From Planctomycetota bacterium (lineage in GTDB: Bacteria > Planctomycetota > Phycisphaerae > WQYP01): 64,000 nucleotides of DNA. Below, piece by piece: positions 27,096 through 34,579 of this stretch (position 1 is the first letter of the stretch; each line of letters starts with the position of its first letter). The stretch covers positions 40,062 to 104,061 of the forward strand of contig JAJZDN010000005.1 of the NCBI GenBank assembly GCA_021805985.1, written 5' to 3'. Made by a program: the position numbers and the translations under genes. Under the pieces are notes generated by a model. The model did not search any database and was not told the origin of the DNA. It saw only the letters and a list, made by a program, of their open reading frames with translations.

Positions 27096-28250
27096 TTATC
27101 GAATTGCCATAAGGCGTGCGATTTCTAATGCCACGCGACGCGCCGCAGGCATCTGATCCGAGTGTGCGGCTATGGGTGCAGTGAGGACCGCCAATTCCTG
27201 CGACATAGCCTGGCGCTTGTCGGGACTTGACAATAAACTGGTGGCGGCATCAATGAGGGGTTGTACCGGACCATAAAAAGGCATAAATTCCGGAACTATC
27301 TCGCGATCCGCCAGAATATTTACCAGGCAAAGGAATTTGCTTTGAATTAAAAACCGCCCCACCAGATTCCACTTCCACCATGCCACACGATACATCACAA
27401 GCATCGGTTTATGATGCCGCGCTATTTGCAACGTCGCCGTTCCACTGCATGCAATGACCAAATCCGCCCAGCGAATAACGGCATCGGTAACGCCGGTGCG
27501 CACGTCAATTTTAGCCCCGTACCGCGGTAGAATATTCCGGATTTGCCACGCTCTGTCCGCATCCGGTGCCGCGGCCACCGCCGCAAGGTTTGGAAACTTG
27601 CCACGCAGGGTAAGAAATGTTTCCAGCATCGGCGGTAAATTTGCGGCAATTTCCGCTTTGCGCGACCCTGGCAGCAACGCCAGGCGTAGCGGCGCAGCGG
27701 GCAGCGGAGGTTTCACCAATTCCGGATCAGATTCGGGCCGGTTGGCGGCCTGATCAAATAACGGATGCCCCACATACACTGTATGCACGCCTTGGTGGCC
27801 AAAATAATGCTGCTCGAAGGGCAAAAAGCAACACAGCGTATCAACCGTGGCACGAACCACTTTAATGCGCCAAGGTGCCCAGGCCCAGAGTTGCGGGGCT
27901 ACGTAATAACAGACTGGAATGCCTAATCTCTGTCCCAACCGGGCGATACGTAAATTCACCGTGGGAGCATCAATCGGAATAATCACGTCGGGCTTATCAA
28001 GCGCCAATTCCTTTTTCATCCGCTTCAGCAGGTCCAACCAGTAACCGATCTGTGCCAACGCCCCCACCAACATCGCTGAATTTTTGGTCGGGTCGGCAAA
28101 CAGGCTGCATCCCGCTTTGGCCATTTTCGGTCCGCCGATACCAATAAAGCGGGCTTTGGGAAATTCTCCGCGCAACGCCTCTATCAAGGCTGCTCCCAAG
28201 GCATCGCCGCTGTGCTCCGCTGCGGAAAGAAAAAATACTGGCGAACTGAT
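27096..28250 (-). CDS. lpxB: Lipid-A-disaccharide synthase
   Basis: LpxB (GT19) joins UDP-2,3-diacylglucosamine to lipid X. Family sequence covers the whole length, including DVIIPIDAPTVNLRIA, YYVAPQLWAWAPWRIK, VGHPLFD, LLPGSRKAEI and CSGTATLQ. The first usable ATG/GTG/TTG in frame is a TTG at 28199, but it would remove FLSAAEHSGDALGA, which aligns with the universal N-terminal SGExSGD segment of LpxB. The frame is open back to a stop at 28254-28256. An AGGAG inside the end of panB lies nine bases before an ATC at 28248-28250, so I propose ATC as start (about 384 residues). Presence of LpxB implies an outer membrane with lipid A. Confidence 0.82.
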   Translation of the reverse strand: MSSPVFFLSAAEHSGDALGAALIEALRGEFPKARFIGIGGPKMAKAGCSLFADPTKNSAMLVGALAQIGYWLDLLKRMKKELALDKPDVIIPIDAPTVNLRIARLGQRLGIPVCYYVAPQLWAWAPWRIKVVRATVDTLCCFLPFEQHYFGHQGVHTVYVGHPLFDQAANRPESDPELVKPPLPAAPLRLALLPGSRKAEIAANLPPMLETFLTLRGKFPNLAAVAAAPDADRAWQIRNILPRYGAKIDVRTGVTDAVIRWADLVIACSGTATLQIARHHKPMLVMYRVAWWKWNLVGRFLIQSKFLCLVNILADREIVPEFMPFYGPVQPLIDAATSLLSSPDKRQAMSQELAVLTAPIAAHSDQMPAARRVALEIARLMAIR

Positions 28251-28253
28251 GAC

Positions 28254-29117
28254 TTACGACTCCTTTACGCCATACTCATGGCGAACCTGCGGATAGGCCC
28301 GCGTTTCCACCGCCCGTACATACGCACGGGCCGCTTCCGCCACTGCCGCCGGAACTGTGCCGAAGCATTCCACAAAGCGCGGCACCTTTTCCGTATAACC
28401 CAGCATATCATGTAAGACCAGCACATGCCCATGACAGCTTGGCCCCGCCCCGCACCCCAGCACAGGACACTCTACCGCTTCCACAATCCGCCGGCTCACG
28501 CGGTCCGGGACCGCTTCTAACAACAGTAGTTCCGCACCGGCCTGCACCATAGCCACGCCTTCCCCCACCAGCCGATCCGCCTCCGGCTCTGTGCGACCTT
28601 GATAGCGATACCCCCCCTGCTGCACAGCACGCTGCGGCAAAAGGCCCAGATGCGCACAAACCGGAATGCCCGCCATGGTCATCGCCCGAACGATGCTTTC
28701 ATGCCGCAGAAAGCATTCCAGTTTCACGCAGTCTACACCGGCCTCCACCAGAAACCTTTTTCCATTGGATACAGCTGATTCCGCAGTGGCATAACTGCCG
28801 AACGGCATATCCCCCATCAGAAATACCTCCGGTGCCCCGCGCCGCACCGCACGGGTCAGCAGGATGATAAAATCCATGGTGGCATGAATTGTGGAGGATT
28901 CACCGAGTACCGTCGTGGCGGCGGAATCCCCCACCAGCAGAACCGGCACGCCGCAGTTGGCTAAAATTTTGGCGGTTGGAAAATCATAACACGTCAGCAT
29001 GGCAATCGGTTGCTGCTCCTGCCGCATGGTTTTTAACGTATTAAGCGTCATTTTACCGGCAGGGCGCTGGGCCGGTACTTCAGCCGTCGGCTTGCCATCA
29101 ACAGAAGATACAGTCAT
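28254..29117 (-). CDS. panB: Ketopantoate hydroxymethyltransferase
   Basis: A 287-residue PanB, the first enzyme of pantothenate (vitamin B5, CoA) synthesis, which adds a hydroxymethyl group from methylene-tetrahydrofolate to ketoisovalerate. Visible signatures are AMLTCYDFPTAKIL, VGDSAATTVLG (Mg-binding Asp, though the loop differs from the common DSLGMVV), HATMDFI, LMGDMPFGSY, VKLE, CAHLGLLPQ and GCGAGPSCHGHVLV. The start at 29117 is preceded by AGGAAAAGAG; an upstream in-frame start adds 13 unlikely residues. The gene ends a few bases before lpxB, whose ribosome binding site lies inside it. Confidence 0.93.
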   Translation of the reverse strand: MTVSSVDGKPTAEVPAQRPAGKMTLNTLKTMRQEQQPIAMLTCYDFPTAKILANCGVPVLLVGDSAATTVLGESSTIHATMDFIILLTRAVRRGAPEVFLMGDMPFGSYATAESAVSNGKRFLVEAGVDCVKLECFLRHESIVRAMTMAGIPVCAHLGLLPQRAVQQGGYRYQGRTEPEADRLVGEGVAMVQAGAELLLLEAVPDRVSRRIVEAVECPVLGCGAGPSCHGHVLVLHDMLGYTEKVPRFVECFGTVPAAVAEAARAYVRAVETRAYPQVRHEYGVKES

Positions 29118-29154
29118 AGGGCAACTCTTTTCCTGACCCAATGTTCCAAGCAGC

Positions 29155-29188
29155 ATTATAACGAGTTACCCGGACTGTTATAGTACTA
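29155..29188 (-). promoter_or_regulatory. panB promoter region with GTTATAGTACTA box
   Basis: Reading toward panB, a perfect TATAAT lies at 29155-29160, but the -35 position (about 29178-29183) has no TTGACA. That place is instead occupied by GTTATAGTACTA (plus strand, 29177-29188), the same 12-mer found over the -10 of the GntR operon. Control of panB by that regulator is inferred. Confidence 0.45.
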
Positions 29189-29333
29189 ACTCCCTAACTT
29201 GCAACTGTATGCCGGTTGTCACCCCTGTATCCTGCAACATCGAACGGCATCCGGCATCGCGCATTTAGCAGCGTCAGAGCCTCCAATCATCGCCTCCGCA
29301 GCATTTTGGCCGGCTACGGCTGGCCGTGGCGGA

Positions 29334-29507
29334 TCAGAATAATCTTGTTTCCACGAGCTTACCCAGTATTTCGCAATAATTCACCGCGGTTATCCATGAC
29401 GGACATTGATCCAGCGCCTCGTCCATTACTTCAGCGCCCTTTTCGCCCTGCATGTACGCCAAAGCCGCCGAGGCATCGATGATGTTCACCTTACTCACGC
29501 CGTGCAT
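29334..29507 (-). pseudogene. vapC: Truncated VapC (PIN) toxin remnant
   Basis: A 57-residue frame overlapping the vapB stop, starting at ATG 29507 or GTG 29498. It begins KVNIIDASAALAYMQGEKG and continues to AVNYCEILGKLVE, which is the N-terminal third of a PIN-domain ribonuclease: first catalytic Asp in IDAS and the next acidic position in NYCEI. It then stops at 29334-29336. VapC is normally about 130 residues, and the rest, with the second acidic cluster, is not found downstream. The toxin is therefore almost certainly inactive. Confidence 0.72.
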
Positions 29508-29748
29508 CCCGCTTCCGCTCGGCCATCAGTTCACCGCTGAGGCTTGCTCTGCCGCGCAAGTAACGCCGTACCCCTCGGCACGCCCTGTGTCGCGCCGCTC
29601 GCGGACTGATCAGCGTGGCGTAATCTGCCTGGACATTTAAAACCACGCTGGTGCCGATCCGCAGATCCAACTGTTTGCGAGCCCATGCCGGAATAATGAT
29701 CCGCCCGCCCTGTTGTACTCGCAGATTGATGGTTGCCGATGCACTCAT
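29491..29748 (-). CDS. vapB: AbrB/VapB-type antitoxin
   Basis: An 85-residue protein (start at 29748; an ATG four codons upstream is possible) with a swapped-hairpin AbrB DNA-binding domain at residues 6-45, including GGRIIIPAWARKQLDLRIGTSV, and a basic C-terminal tail (MAERKRDARRE) of the kind that binds the toxin. VapB neutralises the VapC ribonuclease and represses its own operon. The following vapC is truncated, so vapB may survive only as a repressor. An inverted repeat lies just upstream. Confidence 0.75.
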   Translation of the reverse strand: MSASATINLRVQQGGRIIIPAWARKQLDLRIGTSVVLNVQADYATLISPRAARHRACRGVRRYLRGRASLSGELMAERKRDARRE

Positions 29749-29762
29749 ATCGCATTCCATTG

Positions 29763-29794
29763 ATTATGTTATACTTTATGCAACATGACATAAT
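29763..29794. promoter_or_regulatory. Inverted repeat upstream of vapB, candidate autoregulatory operator
   Basis: ATTATGT (29763-29769) and ACATAAT (29788-29794) form a 7-base inverted repeat with an 18-base spacer in an AT-rich region directly before vapB. This is where VapB/VapBC complexes usually bind. Confidence 0.5.
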
Positions 29795-29827
29795 GCTTAT
29801 GAAATGTCAATTCGCCAGAGTCCCATT

Positions 29828-29983
29828 ATGAAAAACGGCATCGGCACCGCAAATATTTCACTGCGGACGCAAGCCTATCACACCGTCATGCAGCAACTGC
29901 AAGCCGGAAAAATCAAGGACGCCTACGCCCTGCGCGACGCCCTTAACGCCGCCCTCAAACAATTCTCCAAACCACCCAAATAA
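29828..29983 (+). CDS. Small unidentified protein (51 aa)
   Basis: An ATG-TAA frame encoding 51 residues. The middle (about residues 13-47, QAYHTVMQQLQAGKIK then DAYALRDALNAALKQF) looks like an amphipathic helical pair. It is divergent from vapB and 67 bases from it, so the two could share the intergenic control region. No clear Shine-Dalgarno sequence and no recognised family. It could be a small DNA-binding or antitoxin-like protein, or chance. Confidence 0.35.
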   Translation: MKNGIGTANISLRTQAYHTVMQQLQAGKIKDAYALRDALNAALKQFSKPPK

Positions 29984-30024
29984 CCCCACTTTACCCCGCA
30001 AAGCAATGAACCAACCCTCCTCAT

Positions 30025-30053
30025 ATCTGCGTAATCCACGCAATCCGCGGTTA
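30025..30053 (+). repeat. Dispersed GATTACGCGG-type repeat, copy 3
   Basis: ATCTGCGTAATCCACG followed by CAATCCGCGGTTA, related to the copies near 14209 and 19529. It lies between the small ORF and the GntR promoter. Confidence 0.5.
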
Positions 30054-30114
30054 CCTCCCGTTGTGATCGCAGGCGGAAAGTGTCAGGTAACTTTTTTTGG
30101 CGTGATTTTTTCGT

Positions 30115-30149
30115 TTGGCATCCCATCCGACTAGTGTTATAGTACTATA
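30115..30149 (+). promoter_or_regulatory. GntR operon promoter with palindromic operator
   Basis: TTGGCA (30115-30120) and TATAGT (30138-30143) are 17 bases apart. The -10 begins a perfect 12-base palindrome TATAGTACTATA (30138-30149), which places a repressor over the polymerase site. Autoregulation by the GntR protein encoded 20 bases downstream is the natural reading. Confidence 0.65.
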
Positions 30150-30168
30150 GTCATTTGGAGAGATGTCC

Positions 30169-30582
30169 ATGCGGCTTCGAATTGAGCCATCATCCGGCAT
30201 GCCCATCAGCCGACAGCTCGCGGACCAAATCCGTTCGCAGTGCGTGGCGCAGGCCTTAAAGCCCGGCGACCGCGTGCCCAGTGTGCGGGAGCTGGCCCGC
30301 GAACTGGCTGTTAATCAAAATACTATTCTACATGTCTATGAACGCCTGACGGCTGAGGGTTGGCTGGAAACCCGCCAAGGCAGCGGAACCTTCGTCAAGG
30401 TCAATCCCGGTGCACGGGCGCATAAAATCGCTCAGACCCAATCTCTGCTGGCGCAGCTTCGCCAAGCGGTTCAACAAGCCCGGCTGCTGGGAATCACTTC
30501 AGAAGAATTACATGACATGCTTTCTGCATCCATGAACTTGGAAACTGAATCGGATACTCAAGTTGAAAGGAGAACCTTATGA
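30169..30582 (+). CDS. GntR-family (YtrA-like) transcription repressor
   Basis: A protein of 137 residues from the ATG at 30169 (GGAG eight bases upstream; an ATG two codons earlier has too short a spacing). The winged helix-turn-helix is complete: PISRQLADQIRSQCVAQALKPGDRVPSVRELARELAVNQNTILHVYERLTAEGWL..GSGTFV. The C-terminus is a short helical dimerisation tail, as in the YtrA subfamily, which typically controls an adjacent ABC transporter. Its stop overlaps the ATPase start (ATGA), so the regulator and transporter form one operon under the palindromic promoter. Confidence 0.9.
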   Translation: MRLRIEPSSGMPISRQLADQIRSQCVAQALKPGDRVPSVRELARELAVNQNTILHVYERLTAEGWLETRQGSGTFVKVNPGARAHKIAQTQSLLAQLRQAVQQARLLGITSEELHDMLSASMNLETESDTQVERRTL

Positions 30583-31301
30583 CCCCGGCGATACGTATTA
30601 CTAATCTGACCAAAACCTTCGGCTCCAAGCCGGCCCTGCGGAGCGTGAATCTGGAAATCCCGGCGGGTGCTACCGTGGGATTAGTTGGAGCCAATGGGGC
30701 CGGCAAAACCACGCTGATAAAATGTGCGTTAGGTTTACTGCGGCCCACGTCCGGGCAGTGTGCGTTACTGGACGAATCCGCATGGTCGCTGTCCGCAAAG
30801 GCCAAGGGGCGTCTGGGCTATGTGCCGCAGGTGATAAGCCTGTATCCGTGGATGCGTGTGCGAGAATTGATCCAATATACTGCGTCGTTTTACGCGTCAT
30901 GGAATGCCCAACTCACGGACCGGCTGGTGCGGGAATGGGATATTCCCCTGGACGACCGGGTGCGGGGATTATCGGTGGGACAGAAACAGAAGCTCGCGAT
31001 TCTTACCGCCGTAGCGTATCAACCGGATCTACTGATTCTGGATGAGCCGGCGGCCAGCCTGGATCCGCAGGCCCGCAGGCAATTTCTGCAACTGCTGGTG
31101 GAACTCACCGAACCGCAACAACGCACGGTCTTATTTTCCACGCACATTATGTCCGATCTGGAACGCGTTGCAGATTATGTAGCCATGATGCAGAAAGGCC
31201 AAATCATTTACTTCGGTTCCCTGGAAGACCTTAAAGACCGCACCCACTTGAGCCTGGAAGACGCCTTCCTGCAAATGCAACAGGGGGTGGCCAATGGCTA
31301 A
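30579..31301 (+). CDS. ABC transporter ATP-binding protein
   Basis: A 240-residue ATPase of the YtrB/CcmA-like type with Walker A GANGAGKTT near residue 36, Q-loop YVPQVISLYPWM, signature LSVGQKQKLAILTAVA, Walker B LLILDEPAASLDP and switch His in LFSTHIMSDLERV. AGGAG precedes the ATG and the end overlaps the permease gene by eight bases. It powers the permease encoded next; the cargo is unknown. Such GntR-ABC sets often answer cell-envelope stress or antibiotics. Confidence 0.92.
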   Translation: MTPAIRITNLTKTFGSKPALRSVNLEIPAGATVGLVGANGAGKTTLIKCALGLLRPTSGQCALLDESAWSLSAKAKGRLGYVPQVISLYPWMRVRELIQYTASFYASWNAQLTDRLVREWDIPLDDRVRGLSVGQKQKLAILTAVAYQPDLLILDEPAASLDPQARRQFLQLLVELTEPQQRTVLFSTHIMSDLERVADYVAMMQKGQIIYFGSLEDLKDRTHLSLEDAFLQMQQGVANG

Positions 31302-32643
31302 TCGCTATACCGAAGTATTGGCGACTTACGTGCGCCGCCCATTTTCCTCGTGGGGCGAGGCAATCTGGATGGCGTTTATCCTCCTGATTGTATTCTCCGG
31401 TAGTCCGGGGCATATTGGCGACGATTCCATTGCATCCCGCGGGTTATTTTTAGGCATGTGGCTTTGGTTGCACTTCCGCGAACAGATGGTGCACCCGCGC
31501 CGGGCAATAACGCCCCATTACGTTTCGACAAGTACAGCAGTCTTCGTACCACTTGGACTGTTGGCTATCACATGGCCTGCGCTTTTTATGCCGGCCCTGG
31601 GCCACAGTTTTCGGGCTAATTTAACTTTTTCCCTGGCCGTCTATGTTTTCGGCCTGGTTGGATGGGCTGTCGCAGCCAATTCGTTTCTGGTGATGATCCT
31701 ATGCGCTGCAGCGTTTTTCGGCCCACTGGGTTATCTGTTTGGGAGTTTCCCTTCCCCAAAACATTGGGCCGCCCCTCCATGCCTCCTGGCTGCTGGGCTG
31801 GTTGCGGGGTTCTGGGCAATATGGAAGCTAAGCCACATCACCGAAGACCAAGGCGGTTACGGCCGCATGGCGGATGAAGGGCTTGCGTTTTTGGGTCGCG
31901 CGGCCGGGCATGTTTTTGGCCGCCTGTTGGGACCTGCCAAAAGCGTACGTCGGGTAAACGAACAAGAAAGCCAGATCACCTACGGGACGCCATTGGCTTT
32001 GGATGGAACCCTTAGAGACACGTTGCGCCGCTGGCGACACACCGGATGGCTGGCGCTATATCTATCCCCGGCCGTCTTCGTGTTATGTTATTTTACCTCG
32101 CTTGCCGGGTATAAACTTATACACCCTTCTTCTAAGGCGATATGGGAATTTCAACTGGGCGGCTTGTTTATTTTCCTCTGGATAATTGTGCTGCCCTTGG
32201 TGGTCTTACTCCGGTGGCGGGCGGCTTGGTCGTGCATGGCATCCGAGTCACTTCGTCCGGAAAGCCGAGCAGGATCGATCAGAGGAATCTTTCTAACCCT
32301 CGCTTTTCAGATTCTTATGGCGTGGCTTGCAATCGCCGCCACAATATGGCTGGCATCTGTGATCGCATCCCACGCCATGACAGGCATGGCCACTTTGACT
32401 TTATATCTGTTGGCAACCGGTATGCTTCAGCCTCTTGCATACGCGGTCGCGTGCTGGCTGCTTCCCTTGGGCATACGGGCAACATACTTTGCCGTCGCCG
32501 GAGTCGAAATGGCAGGGGTGACCACCGCTTTCAGTTATTTTGGCCCCTTTCAGGCGGTAGGTGCCGCCGCCGTCCCCATGGCCCTCGGCCTGATTCTTAT
32601 CCCGTTCGCTTACCGCCACTGGCTGAACATGGAAATGGGGTGA
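31294..32643 (+). CDS. ABC transporter permease, polytopic membrane protein
   Basis: A 449-residue membrane protein with about ten to twelve hydrophobic helices in two halves (residues 25-190 and 260-445), separated by a hydrophilic loop near 195-250. It has no strong family motif, but gene overlap with the ATPase makes it the membrane partner. Charged residues are rare within helices. The gene ends convergent with the mannanase gene. Confidence 0.78.
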   Translation: MANRYTEVLATYVRRPFSSWGEAIWMAFILLIVFSGSPGHIGDDSIASRGLFLGMWLWLHFREQMVHPRRAITPHYVSTSTAVFVPLGLLAITWPALFMPALGHSFRANLTFSLAVYVFGLVGWAVAANSFLVMILCAAAFFGPLGYLFGSFPSPKHWAAPPCLLAAGLVAGFWAIWKLSHITEDQGGYGRMADEGLAFLGRAAGHVFGRLLGPAKSVRRVNEQESQITYGTPLALDGTLRDTLRRWRHTGWLALYLSPAVFVLCYFTSLAGYKLIHPSSKAIWEFQLGGLFIFLWIIVLPLVVLLRWRAAWSCMASESLRPESRAGSIRGIFLTLAFQILMAWLAIAATIWLASVIASHAMTGMATLTLYLLATGMLQPLAYAVACWLLPLGIRATYFAVAGVEMAGVTTAFSYFGPFQAVGAAAVPMALGLILIPFAYRHWLNMEMG

Positions 32644-32709
32644 CAAATGAAATATAAACAAATAGCTGAAGTTTTCATTTTGCCGCGTTCCTGATAATCC
32701 ACTGAAACC

Positions 32710-34230
32710 TCAGTAGTGCAGCCAGTTTTTTGTTTGCGATCGCGTTAGCACCTCGGGTTGGTTGTAGATTTTTTTCAGCAGGCTGGGCTTCTCATGGGGG
32801 GCCTGCACACGGCCGACCCAACTGACTTCATAATCCCAATACACACCAAAGTGAAATGCCTTTTTCGCATTCACCACGCCGCCAAATTCAGTCATGGCAA
32901 TTAGTTTATTGGAAAAATGATTGCGGCAATTCTGCCAAACGTTACTTAGTGTGTCATTGGGATCGGTCGGATACTCATCCACTCCGACAATATCAACATA
33001 TTTGTTCCCAGGATACCAGGCCCCTTTACCGGAAGTGGTATACACCCATATTAAGTTATGCAGATGAAAGTGATGCGTAAAGCGATGATACATGAGCCGC
33101 CAAAGCTGCTTAAATGGTCCCGGTCCGTGTGCTCCCCACCAGAACCAACCGCCAGATGCTTCATGCAAAGGCCGCCAGAGGATAGGAATGCCGGCACGAT
33201 TAAATTTCTCAAGCTCCTTGGCAATAGCATCCATATTGCTGATCAGCAGTTGATAATTTTTACTCTGCGGATGAGCCAGCACTTTGGCAATATTAAACTT
33301 CGTGGAGCTGGTGTAAAAACCTGACCACCAATGTGATACGACAGTTTTTCCCTTGGCGTTAACATAAGTGTGATCAATAAGTTCAGCCGGTGCATTCCAG
33401 TGCCATGAGATGGTCAGGATAAAACCATGCCGTGCAGCGTTAATGAGTTTGCGCACCTCATGATGCGGATTGGCACCATGCTCCAGGCGTGTCGGCGAGT
33501 AATTAATGAGATCGCCACCCATAATAGATGGATACTGGCCGGTTATCCGATGCACATAGCTGGCGTCCGCGTTGCTGTAGACGCCTGTCAACATTTTGCG
33601 GCCATATACGGCAACGAGATGGCTCATAAGCGATCTGGCTTGCGGCGTGGCATCCGGGTCACTTAATTGAGCGCTAGGCCGCGCCGGCGGCGGCGGTGGC
33701 TGGTCCGGAATAAAGGTGACGGAATCTATGCTGTAATATCCCCATCCGCCGCCGATGGAAACCACATTCTTTCCCGCCTTGAGGCTCACCAGGCCAGCAT
33801 TAAAATTAGAAAAGTGCTTCGGCGATGATGGAAACATACTGGAATGTTGGTTGCCGTTAACCACCAAGATAAAGCCTTTTTGACCGGGGGAACTGTAGCG
33901 AATGATCGCGTCATAAAGCCCCGGTACGGGAATGTGAAACGTCATAACCAGCCGATGATTGGGCTTGGTAAACCCTGTGACGTAGCCGCTGCCTTTAAAT
34001 CCCGGAATAGTTTTGGCTACGGTTAAGCCCATAAGCTTTCCATGCTTGGCAAGTTGCGAAATAATCGGGCCGCCAGCCTGCACCGGCGATAATACCAACA
34101 TCAACACCAGCATCGCCGGTGCAACGGAACGCCACGGCGTTAATTTGCGGCCATACGTGTTTGCAGGCCCGCGCTTTGGGCAAGCGGGGACCGGACCAAG
34201 CACTTTGACTATTCGATGGGATATTTGCAT
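32710..34230 (-). CDS. Secreted GH26 beta-mannanase-like enzyme with N-terminal CBM-like domain
   Basis: A 506-residue protein. A long basic lead-in is followed by a hydrophobic core (APAMLVLMLVLSPVQA, residues 38-53), giving a likely signal peptide. Residues 60-180 form a beta-sandwich resembling carbohydrate-binding family 35 (GLYDAIIRYSSPG, IGGGWGYYSIDSVTF). A PPPPPARP linker leads to the GH26 barrel, where the acid/base Glu lies in LWRPLHEASGGWFWWG near residue 345 and the nucleophile Glu in IAMTEFGG near residue 450. GH26 enzymes cut beta-1,4-mannan or related backbones. It extends the plant cell-wall degrading capacity shown by the GH127/GH53/GH35 genes. Confidence 0.9.
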   Translation of the reverse strand: MQISHRIVKVLGPVPACPKRGPANTYGRKLTPWRSVAPAMLVLMLVLSPVQAGGPIISQLAKHGKLMGLTVAKTIPGFKGSGYVTGFTKPNHRLVMTFHIPVPGLYDAIIRYSSPGQKGFILVVNGNQHSSMFPSSPKHFSNFNAGLVSLKAGKNVVSIGGGWGYYSIDSVTFIPDQPPPPPARPSAQLSDPDATPQARSLMSHLVAVYGRKMLTGVYSNADASYVHRITGQYPSIMGGDLINYSPTRLEHGANPHHEVRKLINAARHGFILTISWHWNAPAELIDHTYVNAKGKTVVSHWWSGFYTSSTKFNIAKVLAHPQSKNYQLLISNMDAIAKELEKFNRAGIPILWRPLHEASGGWFWWGAHGPGPFKQLWRLMYHRFTHHFHLHNLIWVYTTSGKGAWYPGNKYVDIVGVDEYPTDPNDTLSNVWQNCRNHFSNKLIAMTEFGGVVNAKKAFHFGVYWDYEVSWVGRVQAPHEKPSLLKKIYNQPEVLTRSQTKNWLHY

Positions 34231-34579
34231 GTGTCAGTTCTCGCAATAATTAAACCCGACAACCAATTGCCTGCCTGATATTAAATCGGACCGGCGACTA
34301 AACTTTATCATACGCCATTCTTGCCGCAAGGATGCAGGGCGTAAAAATATTTATCGTGAACGCAACTTAGATTCTTCGGGTAAGGCCCGGTGTCGGGTGC
34401 CTGACAGTTTCCTTTCCGTCAGTTTCTTTTCATGCCAAGGGAACGCTATAATTTAATTAAGGTCGTGCTCGTGGTAAGCAGCGCGGCCCCAACCGGCCGC
34501 GAACGGTCTTTGATAAACAAAGATCGTTTCCGGTGTCAGGCGGAACCAGTGGGGTGGATTTTCCAGGAAGCACCTGATC
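34231..34579. other. Divergent intergenic region with candidate promoter
   Basis: It separates the mannanase from the lipoprotein gene. A TATAAT at 34447-34452 faces the lipoprotein gene without a good -35. A short inverted repeat CTGAC/GTCAG with a nearby GTGTCGGGTGCC phrase lies at about 34391-34422. No gene is seen. Confidence 0.45.

Noticed and set aside
34385..34425. GTGTCGGGTGCCTGACAG phrase as a REP-type element
   Set aside because: Only one clear copy in the window; weaker GTGTCAG phrases near 3750 and 30080 are too short to call a family.
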